Shown one piece after another: positions 9,699 through 21,643 of a stretch of 64,000 nucleotides of DNA. Both the position numbers and the translations under genes were made by a program. Positions within the stretch are counted from its first letter, which is position 1, and the number at the start of each line of letters is the position of its first letter. The DNA is from Plenodomus lindquistii. Lineage: Eukaryota; Ascomycota; Dothideomycetes; Pleosporales; Leptosphaeriaceae. Below the pieces are notes generated by a model that had not been told where the DNA came from, did not search any database, and saw only the letters and a program-made list of their open reading frames with translations. The DNA lies in assembly GCA_025504975.1 (NCBI GenBank), contig JANUWI010000010.1, forward strand, positions 310,001 through 374,000, in the 5' to 3' direction.

Positions 9699-12600
9699 AT
9701 GGCTATCTACAAGAAAAAGAGCTCGAAGAAATCAGCTACCATCCTTCGCGCTGTTCCTGAAAGTCCAACATCATACGATTCGGCTCTCCACCAACAATCC
9801 GGTCTTGATGTAGCACAGAGCTGCCAATGGTATCTTCGATCCAATGGCAAGTCTGCAGTGTCACCAAGCAATCAAGCTCTGGCATCTTCAGTCGAACGTC
9901 TCAAAGGTGGCTCGATAAGTGCCAACGGAGCCGGCGCTAAGCCTAACATATGCCGTTCAGGCCCAGAACTGAAGAAGACCCTGAGCACGACTATGCTGAG
10001 AGAATCGATTGGCACGTATCGGCATGGCAAGATACAATGGCGAAACTCTACCCGCAGCCCCTCAGTAAGCGAAACCAACAACGGTCAGCCTATCGACAGG
10101 CTTCCCAGGCCAAGGATCCAAGTAGTAATCCCTAGCGGACGGGATCGACCTCTGCCTGCCCTTCCATTCTTCGACACACCAAACGGAAGCCCTTTCCACC
10201 CCACCCTGCCTGAGACGGGGGACGAGCATGGCTATGACGTCTCGCCACCGTCCGCGACCCGCAGGATCATTCGAAATTCCATCGTTTCACCATTGAGCCA
10301 ACTGCATTCTCATATGCATCCTAGACACGGACAGCGCTCATCCAATCGCAGGGGCGGCCCAAAAACTACAGCGCGTTCTGCAAGGTACCGTAAGAGTTCG
10401 TCGCAGACAAGCAGTGGCTCAGAATATTCTCGTCATAGTGATGCTTCGTCTGTATACAGTAACCGCTCGTCGAAAACCAGTGTCGAGATAGACGACGTCC
10501 CAGTCAGGACAAAGACTAAGAATCGCTCAATATCGGAATCACTCATCCACAGTTCGATCGTTGGCACAATCCCAGTGCTCTCCCCATCTTTCGCCTCAAA
10601 TCCTGGTGCAATCGGCGACAAGGCTACACGGCGTATTCCTCCACCTTCCTCCCCGCCCCGTAGATACGCACCACATCCACCTATCGCAGAAGATACTTCT
10701 TTCAAGCCGGCGTGTGAGGTTGAGTCTGCTCGTTACACCACCAAGCAGATACCACGCAAACCAATTATAGCTCGCAGATCGTCGAAGCGAAACATCAGTC
10801 GACGGAGCCGCACGCTGGATTCTACGCAAGGTGTCATCGACAAGGCTATCAGTCGCTCAGCATCCAGGGAGTTCTCTACCCTGACACCTACGCTCAGCCA
10901 GGCTGTAGACGACTTGGAAGACACGCTTGTCTCGTTCACCACGGAACAATCTGCAACAGACGATCTAGATCAGGCGCAGACCTCTTCAGAAGAGGTTGAT
11001 GTGCTTGAAAACCGTAGGATCGATATAGCACAGACGGCTATTGCCGGTAGTCATCCAGAAAACGCGCACTGTCAGGTCGAACTCGCAGAATACGAACCGC
11101 TTACTCCACCCCCGGCGGTGCCAAGGAAGTCAAGCAAGCGGCAGTTGGCTGCTCAATCAAGAGCCTTACACCTCGCCAAACTACCAGACATTCACATCGC
11201 ACCGCAAATGGTGAGAGGGCGTACGCGTGTGAGAGGGAGCAGCGGCCTGAAACTTGCGATTCCAGAGTATAAAAGGATGACGGAGGACTTCGAGCTTTCC
11301 CCGATTGAGCTGCCACGTCCCAACACCAAGCGGGCAATTACACCAGGAGGCGCAGAGACTGTGATTTTTGGTATTCTGGATAGCTTGGACAGCTTGGACG
11401 ACCTCTTCGCTACGGCAAGGGTGAACTGGGGTTTCTTCCGTGTGTTCAAGCGCCACGAGCTTGAGCTTATCAGATCCAAACTATACAAAATGTCGCCTCC
11501 AGCATGGGAGTTTCGACAAATTGCGTTCCCTGGGCACGATCTGCTGCATGCCGAGGACCTAGAGATGACGCGACCTGAGGAAGAATATACGCCAAAGACA
11601 TACTTGGAGCTTCACAAGCGAGACCAGCAAGTCATTTGTGGCATCAAGACACAAATATTAGAGAAGTGCCAGTCATTTTTACGGCCCGAAGTCACTGTCG
11701 CGCTTGTCACTGATGGTACCGAGGATACTGGGAGGATGGACAGTGCCTTGTGGCGCATTTGGACATTCTGCAAGATCTTTGGGTCAGGCAAGGGCCGCGA
11801 AGAGGACATTGTGGCTCAGATGGATTGGCTGAAAGGTGGTGACCTTGCCCATGAAAAGAGCGGCTCGGGTATCATGACTACCGACTACATGAGTGGTACT
11901 TTCATCGGCGCACCTGAGTGTTTCGCACAAGGAAACGGGGGCGGCCTGACTGCTGAGCAACTCTTCGACATGATGGAGCTGTGGAACTGCCTTGGTGTCC
12001 TTCTCCAGGGCTTTGCGGGAAAGACGCCGGAGGCACGTCAGGCTGGCGTCTTCGAGCCTACACACGTCCGTGGTGGTGACATTGACGGAGAATGGGCGAT
12101 GCTTGGTATTCTTCTTGCAGACCCACAAACGAACATACGCTAATACCGCACAGACGAATGGTGCAATTACCTGCTAACGTTCGGACTCTCGACAGTACTC
12201 GATCTGTCCCAAGCTCTTTCTCCTGATGATGTCAAGCCAGCTTTCGGACTGGCGGCTCAGAAAGGCCTCATTAACTGGAAGCCCCCTGTCTTCGGTGGTT
12301 CACGACGCAAGTTCCTCTCAGAAGCAACTTCCAGAATCTACGAAGATAAGATCGCGAACAAGTATGCGAAGCTTTCCTCCCGCGAAGTACAGCGTCAGCA
12401 GTCCAAGATGCGCATCCATCGTCACATCAGCGAACTTCGCTACCGTAAGAACACTAGAAAACCAATTCCTATCATCGGCATGAATGAGGAACGCCCTATG
12501 AGCGAATGGGATACTGTCATTGGAAATCTGACTCGTCTTCCTCCAACCCAAGCCGCTGCCAACAACATTGTCACATATATACCCTCTGTCCGCTCCGCTC

Positions 12601-13190
12601 ACGCGAGCGAACTCAGCATCCCCCTCGCCGAGCTTCCAACCAGTCGCACACCATCACCCACTCCCCGCATTATCGCTCAACCACTTCTCCCAACTCCACC
12701 ACCATCCACAGTTCCAAGCAACGGCAACCGCTACAGCATCGCCACCAGCATGCCTCTAACCGAGGAACGCCCCGCCCATCGTCGCCACAACACCGTAGCC
12801 GCCATGCCCGCCCTATCAGATCATCCCTTTCTCAGCTCCCGCGCATCCTACGCCGTCCGCACACAAGCCCATCTTCAGAACCATCCTCATCTTCAGCACC
12901 AAATCCAACAACACCAACAGCAGCACGCCCGACAGCGCTCGGGCAGCTCTCTCTATAGCCATACTTCAAGCTCCAGCAGCCCCCATAGCGCCGTCTTTGC
13001 ACAGCATCCCGCGCAAATGTATATTTACGGCAGCGGAAACCACGAGAACACTGCCGACAAGGCGATTCACAGAATCGTGGAGATGGGGTTTACGCCCGAG
13101 GAAGCGAAGGATGCATTACGTATCACGGATCTGGGGGATGGATTGAGGGTGGATGCTGCGGTTGAGGTTTTGTTGAGTCGGCAGCATTGA
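9699..13190 (+). CDS. large protein with F-box-like segment and C-terminal UBA domain, 1147 aa
   Basis: Exons 9699-12105 and 12154-13190 are joined across a 48-bp intron (GTATTC...GCACAG, branch GCTAATA), turning EWAML|G into EWAMLDEWCNYLL. The first ~540 residues are Ser/Arg/Pro-rich and probably disordered. At about 545-600 comes an F-box-like helix set (ILDSLDSLDDLFATARVNWG then FFRVFKRHELELI). A folded middle follows (QVICGIKTQILEKCQSFLRP; WRIWTFCKIFGSGKGREEDI), continuing into exon 2 (FGLSTVLDLSQALSPDDV). Next is a His/Gln-rich tract (HLQHQIQQHQQQHARQ). The last ~45 residues form a UBA domain (AIHRIVEMGFTPEEAKDALR...VDAAVEVLLSRQH). UBA domains bind ubiquitin and F-boxes recruit SCF ligases, so a ubiquitin-linked adaptor role is inferred, not shown. 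Similar F-box-like/UBA proteins without a characterised role occur in ascomycetes (recollection). The ATG at 9699 follows a pyrimidine-rich leader. Confidence 0.85.
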
Positions 13191-13636
13191 GAAGACTTCA
13201 AAAGGCTTTGTAGCAGCGCGTCGTTTCTTGACGTCTCGTCTGCCAATTTAAATGTTCCGGGCTCCTATTCTCTTTCTTACTTTGTTCTTCTACTAAGGCT
13301 ATGGTTGTACGGAAACGTATTGGCTTGTACCTCGTCGTGTGGAGTTTGATCTGTTCGTTATATACCCCCCCTTCCTCTCGCTTTGGCGCCATTTTCTTTT
13401 TGTGGTAGTATTGGCCACATGTAGAAATATGTATAGTGTGTTCTTAGTGTTATTCTTGCACCTTGTATACAAATCGTCTCTGGCTTTGAGTTTTGTGCTG
13501 ACAAACCATGAAAGTGAATATGTCGCTGATGATGCATTATCCGGTCTCCAAGACGCGACTTTACTGGAGGACATGCTCTCTGACATGAGGTTCGTCCGAG
13601 TAGAATGCAGAATGCAACACAGATGCAAACTGTCTT
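13191..13636. other. convergent 3' region
   Basis: It lies between the stop codons of the UBA gene (plus) and the Prp3-C gene (minus). It is T-rich with no coding evidence and probably contains both 3' UTRs. Confidence 0.5.
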
Positions 13637-14032
13637 TCACATCTTCTCCTCATCACGTGCATATCCCATGCCTTTTCTCCACCAGGCCAAAACCCTCAAG
13701 CCCTCCATGACCACACCATAGTCCTTGACGCTCTCCATTTCCTCCAACTTGCCATACGTAACAACAGCTAGCTTCTCGTGACCCGGCTCATCAATCTTCT
13801 CGGCGGGCTTCCTGACCAACTGATAGTCCTTGTAGCGCAGTCTTTGGACAGCGGAGACCCAGTCTCTGACTCCAGATTCGGCGCCCTGGCAGTACATGAT
13901 GCCCGGACAGCCAGAAGTGCGAAGGAGAGCATAGACATTGCAGTTTGAAGCTGCGTCGCGGAGTTTGGCGACTTTCTTGCGGGATGTGATGTGATGTGTA
14001 CGGATTAATGCGTTGAAGACCGGATGCGACAT
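13637..14032 (-). CDS. Prp3 C-terminal (DUF1115-like) domain protein
   Basis: A 131-residue product from the ATG at 14032. It matches the domain found at the C-terminus of splicing factor Prp3 and of RWDD2-type proteins: RTHHITSRKKVAKLRDAASN, then the core SGCPGIMYCQGAESGVRDWV and QRLRYKDYQLVRKP. In RWDD2 proteins an RWD domain precedes this one; here only ~15 residues precede it. The frame stays open upstream to a TAG near 14216 (GEAALDYFRLSPLDVQYDYN), without an ATG. The true start may therefore sit further upstream behind an intron, where it would collide with the divergent MRS2 gene 226 bp away. Domain call firm, 5' end uncertain, molecular role unknown. Confidence 0.7.
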   Translation of the reverse strand: MSHPVFNALIRTHHITSRKKVAKLRDAASNCNVYALLRTSGCPGIMYCQGAESGVRDWVSAVQRLRYKDYQLVRKPAEKIDEPGHEKLAVVTYGKLEEMESVKDYGVVMEGLRVLAWWRKGMGYARDEEKM

Positions 14033-14258
14033 GTCTCTCTTGTTGCTCTCGAGAGGGTTGTAGTCGTACTGCACGTCCAGCGGTGACAGACGAAAGTAGT
14101 CTAGCGCCGCCTCTCCCGAAATTCCAAGTTGAACATTCCACCGCGCATGACGTCTGCGGCTCTGACGGAAAACCGCAACAACAGCAACAACGCTGCATAC
14201 GCGAGAAGCGACGCCCTATGGATCGCTGCCGCATACGACGCCGTTGCACAATAAAGCT
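14033..14258. promoter_or_regulatory. divergent intergenic region between Prp3-C gene and MRS2
   Basis: Only 226 bp separate the proposed start codons of two divergent genes. Part of it stays open in the minus-strand frame (see the Prp3-C entry), so it may be partly coding or 5' UTR. Confidence 0.4.
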
Positions 14259-16030
14259 ATGAGGCCAAGCTTAGCCCATGGGATCGCCCCGTCGCCGTTG
14301 GTTCTGAACTTTCTGCGCGCGCAGGTTCGGCATGCCTTTGAGTCGCCGACGGCACAATGCGCCGGGGTGAAGAGACAGCAGCGAGGATATGGGACGAACG
14401 GCAGGCAGAAATGCACTCTCGAGAGGAATTCGTCCAGACTAGCATTCGACCGCCCACCGGCTCCGATCCGGCACAACAACTTCACGTCTGCTCGAGCCTT
14501 GTCCACCACGCACCGAAACCAGGCATGGAACCCCTTCAGCTCCGCAAAGACGCGGCGACTGGCAGCGCCTCCGCCGCCCGAAGACAGCTCGTCGAGTTCG
14601 AGTGGCTTTGGCAGCAGTCTGGGCCGCATGACAAGGGCCACCAACGAACTCAAGATGCGATGCACAGAACTCGACGAGCACGGCAACGTCACGCTTGTGA
14701 GCGGAGAGTTCAAGAAGAGCGAGCTGATTGCAAAGGTATTCCTCCAGGCCTCACTGGCCAAATCGAGCAACCGCACTGACGGCACATGAACAGTATGGCC
14801 TCCTCCCCCGTGACCTCCGCAAAATCGACTCGTCACTCCTCCCCCACATCCTTGTCCGTCCAACTGCCATCCTGATAAACCTCCTCAATCTACGTGTCCT
14901 CCTCAAACATAACCGCGTCCTCGTCTTCGACGCCTACGGCACCACAGACTCGAAGTCGCAGTCTGTATTCATGTACGACCTCGACCTCAAGCTGCGCCAG
15001 AAGGAATCCGCCGCAAACGGGACCCTCGCCTACGAGTTCCGCGCCCTCGAAGCTGTCCTCATCAGCGTCACACTAAGTTTAGAAAAGGAATTCGAGGGCG
15101 TCAGTGAGCCAGTGGTACGAGTGCTACGGGAGCTCGAGGAAGACATTGACAGGGACAAGCTGCGCTACCTGCTCATCTACAGCAAGAAGTTGGGCAGCTT
15201 TGAGCAAAAAGCGCGATTAGTACGCAATGCGCTCGAGGAACTGCTCGAAGCCGACGACGACCTAAGCGCCATGTACCTTACCGAAAAAGCAGAGGGCAAA
15301 ACGCGCGAAGACGAAGACCACACTGAAGTCGAGATGCTGCTGGAATCGTACCACAAGGTCGCTGATGAGATTGTGCAAGCGGCTGAGAATCTCGTGTCTA
15401 GTATTCGCAACACGGAGGAAATGTACGTTCCCTTGTCCTCCATCCCTGACCTTCCTCCCCTTCCCCTGCCACCTCATACTCGCTGGATCGTGTACTGACA
15501 TGTGGTACGATAGCGTCAAAGCCATCCTCGACGCAAACCGCAATTCCCTCATGCTCCTCGAACTCAAATTCTCCATATCCACCCTCTCCATCACAGCCGG
15601 CACATTTGTCGCAGCCCTCTACGGCATGAACCTGAAAAATTTTATTGAAGAAAGTGACTTTGGCTTCTACGGAGTCTCGGCATGGTGCACCGTCTTTGGC
15701 TTCATAGTTGCTGCCTACGGACTCACCAAGCTGCGCAAGGTGCAGCGCGTGAGCATGTATGGTCATGGGCCTGGCGCGCTGGTTAGTCGCGAACCGCCAA
15801 AGGTGCCGAGTGCGTGGGGGGCATGGGGAGGCGGGAGCAGGAATGGAGTTAGTAGGGGGGACTATGGGATGAGTGGGTTGGCAGGACATGGAGTACCAGG
15901 GGCGCCGGATTTGAGTGGGGTTATGAAGAAAGGAGAGGGGCTGGCGGATGTGGTGCAAAGGGAACGGGCGCAGGCGCGCAAGTTGGCAAAGGTGGAGGCC
16001 AGGATGGAAGATGTCAGCAAGGGGTTGTGA
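14259..16030 (+). CDS. MRS2: mitochondrial inner-membrane Mg2+ channel, MRS2/LPE10 type
   Basis: This CorA-superfamily channel admits Mg2+ to the mitochondrial matrix. Exons 14259-14735, 14794-15422 and 15514-16030 give 540 residues. A basic, Ser/Arg-rich N-terminus looks like a mitochondrial presequence. The family core begins at RCTELDEHGNVTLVSGEFKK and runs through YGLLPRDLRKIDSSLLPHIL, a long helical domain (LPRDLRKID to VSSIRNTEE), and the signature GMN (YGMNLKNF, about residues 406-408) at the end of TM1, followed by TM2 (WCTVFGFIVAAYGL). Intron 1 (58 bp, GTATTC...GAACAG) is phase 0. Intron 2 (91 bp, GTACGT...GATAG) is phase 2 and rebuilds EEIVKAILDANRNS. The ~95-residue Gly-rich, then basic, C-terminal tail is matrix-side by family topology. 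Yeast has two paralogues, Mrs2 and Lpe10 (Mfm1); sequence alone does not separate them here. A TTG-started extension is rejected. Confidence 0.93.
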
Positions 16031-16307
16031 TGAGCCGAGACACGTTGATGAGGAAGCCATTGGCCAAGGCGTGTGGACTAGACTTTGGAATGGTTGATTT
16101 TCTCCGCTCAGATATCCTTTCTCCTGTGGTTTCTAGACTGGGAGCTGTACACCATGGATTGCATAGCGATGGCGTTCAGGAAAGGGAGAAAAAGACATAG
16201 ACAAATGTACGATTGTAGATGTCATGTAGAATAGCTGTATACATCACCTAGAAACCACGCTTTCTGCCGTCACGTGAGTCTGCTCTCTTCGTAACTTTGT
16301 ATTCTGC

Positions 16308-16823
16308 TCAAGCACCAATATTCCTGTCCATATCCTCCCCAGCGCCATAACCTTGTTGTTTCCTCTGCTTCGCTGCGCTATCTCCGTCCTCGTCGACTGC
16401 CTTGGTGCCGCCATATCCACCTGTATCGCATTAGCAAGCCCTCCCACCTCTCCAGCCTCGAATTTCCGTCGACATACCTTCCTGCACCGCCTCCCCTGTC
16501 GAACTCGTCGTCTTGCCTCCCATACCACCCTCCTGTATACTCTGCCCGTAGCGAATCTTGTCTGCCTTGCTAACCCCTTGTGTGTTTGGCTCGTCGGTGG
16601 CTTTCTTGTTGGGCGTCGATGTTGTGCCTTCGCTCGGGTCTGGGGTAGCTGGTGTTAGTGACTTGTCGCTGAAGCTAGGACAGGCACAGCGAGGGCAGAG
16701 CTGAGACGAGAGCATACCGCCTAATTGTCCAGCCTGCTTTGCGTGAGGCTCGACGAATGTGTGCACGCCTTCGTACTGCGTTTGTTCGCCGCCGGGCTCA
16801 GTGTCCATGAGCTTTGACGACAT
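16308..16823 (-). CDS. small hydrophilic protein, 129 aa, three exons
   Basis: Exons 16718-16823, 16478-16648 and 16308-16420 are joined by introns of 69 bp (GTATGC...ACCAG) and 57 bp (GTATGT...ATACAG). All phases agree and the frame ends in DMDRNIGA-stop. The product is uniformly hydrophilic and rich in Gly, Gln, Lys, Asp and Thr (DTEPGGEQTQYEGVHTFVEP; KADKIRYGQSIQEGGMGGKT; QRKQQGYGAGEDMDRNIGA), without cysteine, signal peptide or membrane span. The composition recalls small stress-related hydrophilins, but I cannot assign a family. It lies convergent to MRS2 (278 bp between stop codons) and downstream of RFC3 on the same strand. Consistent splicing in three steps makes it a credible gene. 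Confidence 0.75.
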
Positions 16824-17174
16824 GGATGGGAGGACTTGGGTGTGTAGTGGGATATTCAAGCTGATAGCGAGGAGAAAGTGGATTTGTAAAGGCAAAGTTT
16901 CTGCAATTGAAGGGCTCGTAATTGTGGTGTGTTGGAGCTTTGTTTGGAGCTTGAGGGATATGGGGGAGCTGCCTCTGCTTATGACGTAATGCAGTTGTAG
17001 TTGCAGTTGCCCCAACGCCAAAATGCAGGTGCGCTCAACAACGCCTGTAGTCCCATGTCTTCAAATAACGTTGAGATGTGGAGTAATCTCTTGATATCCC
17101 TCGCTGTTGCAGAGCTCGCTACTTCCATCATCGTCTTCCATCCTTGTCTTCCATCAAATTGATCAGTTCGATCA

Positions 17175-18386
17175 CTATGACGAATCAAAGTCAAGACCCA
17201 TGGAGTATCTGCACAAATTAGCTGAGGTTTCTGTACAATGTTGGCTCATGACTTACGACTCGTATATCCTCATGTATTTTGCGACAAATGCTTCCAAATG
17301 GAAGATCTGCTTCGCGCCCATCTTGCACCTGTGTTCGTAGAACGCAGCCCACTTGATCACCTCTGGCTTCAGTGCATCCTCCGTCTTAGGTATGAGTTTC
17401 CATGTAAGTGTCTTGATGATTGTTGTGGAGTCGATGCAGTGCGATAGTAGATCGTATAGGGAGGCGCGGACCTGCAAGAGGCGTTGCGGTGAGCGTTCTT
17501 CGACGATTTGGCGTGCGATTTGTTCGATGAGGGCTTCCCAGTCGGGTGGTGGAATGTGTGTCTGATCTGTGATCTTCTCGCTGGTCTGTCGTTAGCATTG
17601 AGTCTCTATTCTGTATGGTTGAAGACGTACTTTTGTGCATGCACTGCTTCGAACATCAACAGCGCCTTCCTCAGATTCCGCCCGCTGTCTTTTGCAATCC
17701 TTTGATTCAGACTCTCAACATCCTTCCAGCCTTCCTTCTTTCCGACCTTACTCAAGACATCGCAGATCTCGGTCTCCGTTGGTGCAGAGACTCTTACGAG
17801 TAATGTCCTACTTCGAATAGGCGCAATGATGTTGCTCGTCGAGTTCGCCAGTAAAATCAACCGTAGATTCGGACTGTATTTCTCCATGGTCCTCCTCAGT
17901 GCGGCCTGTGCATCTCTCGTCAAATGATCTGCCTCATTGATCACGACCACCTTGAAGCGCTGCTTTGCGCTCAAATCGACTTGTTGCGTTTGCGCGACTT
18001 CCTTGAGTAAATCCTGCACAACTACTCTGTCGTAGTTTCCAACATCTGACGGTGTAATTTCGAGGTGATATACCGAGGCGACAATGTTGAATTCGAGCTT
18101 GCGGTTCGTGGTAGTTTGGAAGACACGGGCGTCGATCTTGATCTTTTCAACGCCGGGGCCGTAGAGTTCTTTGAGGGTGGCGACTATGCGGGTCTTCTTA
18201 CCGGCACCGGATGGGCCATATACAAGCAAATGAGGGAAATCTCCGCTTTGCGCCTGTATGGGTCAGATGCTGGTGTCGCTGCATGCTGTCTGGACTTACA
18301 AGAGCCCGCAGTCTTTCCGACAGCTCTGGGTGATAGCTGAGCGCATCAAGATTGCGTGGACGGTGCTTGTCGACTAGGAGTGCCAT
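17175..18386 (-). CDS. replication factor C subunit 3 (yeast Rfc5 / human RFC3 orthologue)
   Basis: A small AAA+ subunit of the clamp loader that places PCNA on primed DNA; it is shared by the Rfc1, Ctf18, Elg1 and Rad24 complexes. Four exons: 18300-18386, 17631-18253, 17257-17580 and 17175-17208, giving 355 residues (yeast Rfc5 is 354). Introns are 46, 50 and 48 bp. Motifs: MALLVDKHRPRNLDALSYHP, the P-loop GPSGAGKKTR with Lys-Lys in place of Lys-Thr as usual for this subunit, NEADHLTRDAQAALRRTMEK (the SRC-type arginine motif of this group), and LILLANSTSNIIAPIRSR (sensor 1). The C-terminal collar helices end at FVAKYMRIYES. A strong donor GTAAGT right before the apparent TAA leads to a last exon adding YSMGLDFDSS, as in orthologues, so I placed the stop at 17175. 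Confidence 0.95.
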
Positions 18387-19242
18387 CGTGTGAATTTGTG
18401 TGGGTGATGTCTGAAATTGTTGCAAATCTGTCTGGCTGGCTGATGGGCATGGGGAGTCGCGACGCGTCGACGCGTAAAGTGCAGTCTTGGCATTTGGCGT
18501 TCACGCGAATCCTTACCACTCGTCTACCCCACACTCGTAAATGCGCGTCGAATAACCTTGTAGTAGGCAAGCGTCTTGAGTATCTCGTCAATAAATTATG
18601 CTTTTCGAAGATAAGAAGACTGCTGAAGGGAAAAGTGGTTGTCGATGATTGCCATGCCTGTCAGGTTGTTCACCGTGAAGAGTGAGAGCAGGTAATTGAT
18701 GATTCATACACTCTCAAGAAACGAACTTCTCACAAGGTTGTACTATAGCGAGGTGACAGGAGTGTACTATAGCTTGTTGAGGCGCCCTCAGTGGACCGTA
18801 AAGCATACAACTGTACCTTTCAGCACCTTCCCACACGTGTCAATGTCCCGTGAAGACTACTGTGTACCCTTGTAGTACTTCAAGCCCGCCACGAGAAATA
18901 AGCTACTCTGGAGATATCAGGCAAAAAAAAAAAAACGGCACGGTTCCACTACAATGGCATTTCACATGACGAGAGGCATTGCTCACTTACTCCAAGGATG
19001 GTCATACGACACAAACTTACGTCGAAAATGCTGCTGTAGACATGACAATACTCCAAGATACTGAGATACATATATATTTAGCTTTTGTTACGTTCCAGGT
19101 GCCACATAGACCAGTTGGTGATGAGTGCTCTGGGTGTTGTTGACCTGGAACGAAAATCCCCTTATCTGCGCCTGACTTGAAAGAGGTACCTGTTGGACAT
19201 CTATACATTGTATTCATTACATCTGACCTAATCTATACAGGT
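18387..19242. other. intergenic region with poly(A) tract
   Basis: No coding frame is seen. A run of 13 A lies near 18925-18937 and two copies of GTACTATAGC occur near 18738 and 18763. It separates the RFC3 promoter from the 3' end of the alcohol dehydrogenase gene. Confidence 0.45.
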
Positions 19243-20392
19243 CTATAGCTCAATAACAACACGACCTTGCAGCTTCTGCTCATGCATCTCCTGGAATACT
19301 TCCGTCAACTTCTCCAACTTCTCTGTACGATAATGCGTCTTGACAATGCCTCGAGCCGCAAACTGCATAGTCTCAATGGCCTCCTTCCGGTTGCCCACCG
19401 CCGATCCAACAATCTGCAGTGCCTTGCCAACCATCAATCCTGGGCTCGCACTCTTCATCGGCACAACATCGCCCTCCGGAATACCCACGCACACGACGCG
19501 ACCACCGAACCGCAGGAGCTCAGCTGACTGCGCGTACGCATTGTTGTTGGCAGTGCACACAATAACAGCATGGGCTCCAAGTCCATCGGTCAAAGCTTTA
19601 ACCGCCTCGACCATGTCCTCGGTTCCGTCAACGGGGATGAAATGCTCAGCACCAGACTCCATTACAAGATCCTTTTTACTTGAATGATCAATCCCGATGA
19701 CGCGGTGACCAATAGCCCTGGCACTAAACTGCACGGCCAAGTGACCTAGACCGCCGCCAGCACCCATGATGATCACCCATGACCCAGATTCGGCATTCGA
19801 TTTGCGGAGAGCAGAGTATACAGTCACACCGGCGCAAAGCAGCGGTGCAGCGGCCGCAGAGTCGAGACCATCAGGAATGGGGGTAACGTAGTTGGCGGGT
19901 GATAGGACGTATTGCTGGAATGTTCCCGGTGTGTAATAGCCGGAGATTTTCTGTGTTGGGTGTCAGTCAAATGCCCACGCTTTACCACAATCAACACCCC
20001 AACCAAGACCCCCAACTTACACCATTGAAACAGTTCGCATCCATGCCTGCACGACACGCCACGCAAGCTTGGCACACGCCTGCCATCCATTTGATTCCAA
20101 CACGGTCGCCGAGTTTAACAGCGGCATTGTCGGTCCCAGGACCTAGTCGCACGATCTTTCCAACTCCTTCATGGCCACCCACTTGGCCGGCCTGTGTAGG
20201 AGCGGGCAGGATACTCCATGTATTCATCATGACACCCATATCTGAGTGGCATACTCCACTATGTGTAAGATTGACGAGGACTTCTCCTGGGCCGGGCTCA
20301 GGCATATCCAACTCCTCAATCTTTGTAGAGATTGAGCCAGGCTTGTCATAAACAGCGGCCTTGTATTTCTTGGGAAGCTCGGTTGACGCCAT
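19243..20392 (-). CDS. zinc-type alcohol dehydrogenase, ADH1-like
   Basis: A medium-chain NAD-dependent alcohol dehydrogenase, probably cytosolic, interconverting primary alcohols and aldehydes. Exons 20021-20392 and 19243-19950 (70-bp intron GTAAGT...ACACAG, phase 0) give 359 residues. Catalytic zinc ligands are in THSGVCHSD and GGHEGVGKI. The structural zinc Cys tetrad is intact (CQACVACRAGMDANC). The Rossmann motif is MGAGGGLGHLAVQFSARAIG with the acid at VIGIDHSSKK, which favours NAD(H). The C-terminus FQEMHEQKLQGRVVIEL matches fermentative fungal Adh proteins. No targeting peptide is evident. This is the first of four zinc dehydrogenases in the window and belongs to a different subfamily from the other three. 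Confidence 0.93.
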
Positions 20393-20949
20393 TATGTTTG
20401 GTTTCGCAAGGTTAATGGTATCAATTGGTGTGGTTCAATACTCAAAGTGTCGTACTTCGAAGACGGTGATTTCGAATTTTAACAAAAGGCAAAGTTTACA
20501 ATAAAACAACTATGAGACTGTCGATTTCAAGAGAGACAGGTATTCCTACATATACCCCTCCTCTTCGTTTCATCTTGCCCCTCATTCAGCTGTCCTAACC
20601 ATGGTTCCCTTGACTAATCAGCCATCTTACCTCAAAATACATGACTAACCTACCCCACTACCACTCAGAATGGGTAGATACGCATGTACGTAGGCTATAT
20701 AGCGCAGCGCGGCCACCCGGATAGCAACGACTGTCGTGTGCCGTGTCATGATCTTCGGCAAGCACTACTGTTCTCAGAGCATCATTGAGCTAACCATGCA
20801 CACTTGTGATGGAGCCGAGGCGCCGCGGGAACGACTCGTGAGCTACCCCTCATTCAACCCCAAAGCCTGCTACGTCAACACTAGCCGAGGGTCGGGGAAT
20901 GTGGGGGAGATTGCGGTAGTTTTCCGTGGTTTCGCGTGTGAAGAAGTGC

Positions 20950-21170
20950 GTATTTATTGTGTCCAATTCTCGTCTCAAGAGCACAACGCTTGAGCCTATA
21001 CAGTAGCACGGGGACAACGAAAGTACGAAGACATCATGGAATTATACCTCAACTACTCTCAGAGAATACAAGTACTATTTTCAGGCTGTTCACAAGCTTT
21101 TGGTAATATCATGATGACTTCAGTGAATGAACAGCGCTTGTGATTTGGGGACTTGATAATCACGAGCTCA
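20950..21170. repeat. dispersed ~220-bp repeat, copy A
   Basis: It shares ordered blocks with copies near 29.12 kb and 32.34 kb: TTTATTGTGTC at the left, AGCACAACGCTTGAGCCTAT then ACAGTAGCA, a CAACTACTCTCAGAGA-like block, and the right block GTGAATGAACAGCGCTTGTG ... CACGAGCTC. Copy A keeps more G/C than copies B and C, so it may be closest to the ancestral sequence. No coding capacity is seen. Confidence 0.65.
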
Positions 21171-21643
21171 TCGGTACGATTAGTATTCTAGGTGGGTTAT
21201 ACCCATAGTACGACGAATGTGCGGCAGTAGCAATACGAGGGACAGCAGAGTTCCTTTCCATCTATAGAACAAACTCATAGCATCTCAAGTCCAGAACATC
21301 TCAATAAACAGAACACCACAGACGCAAGGAAGACAATGAAGTATAGAAGCCACAATGTTATTCTGAAAACTATGATATACATTGAGAAACATTTCCGAAC
21401 CAACGTCCAGTAAATGCAAACGCGCCCGCTACACCGACGTAGAAAATGGTATCGTACAGGACAGATTATGTCCGCTTTTATATGCATCACTTGGCGCCGT
21501 AAAAATATGTGTCTGTTCAGAAGTCCAATGCCCCGTAACTGTCTTCGCAATCATCCTCCCCATGTCTAAATCGGTCCATACATTAAAGGGATGATTACCG
21601 CTCGGAGAAATTGCATTTTTGGGTTAAGAAACTGTCATGCAAT
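21171..21643. other. 3' flank of STE11, no gene seen
   Basis: A 91-codon minus-strand frame (21275-21550) is hydrophobic but has no homologous motif and abuts the STE11 3' end. I regard it as chance, with the region being 3' UTR or spacer. Confidence 0.45.

Noticed and set aside
20736..20993. 85-codon plus-strand ORF downstream of nothing recognisable
   Set aside because: Overlaps the left part of repeat copy A, has no conserved motif, and is a single short frame without introns.
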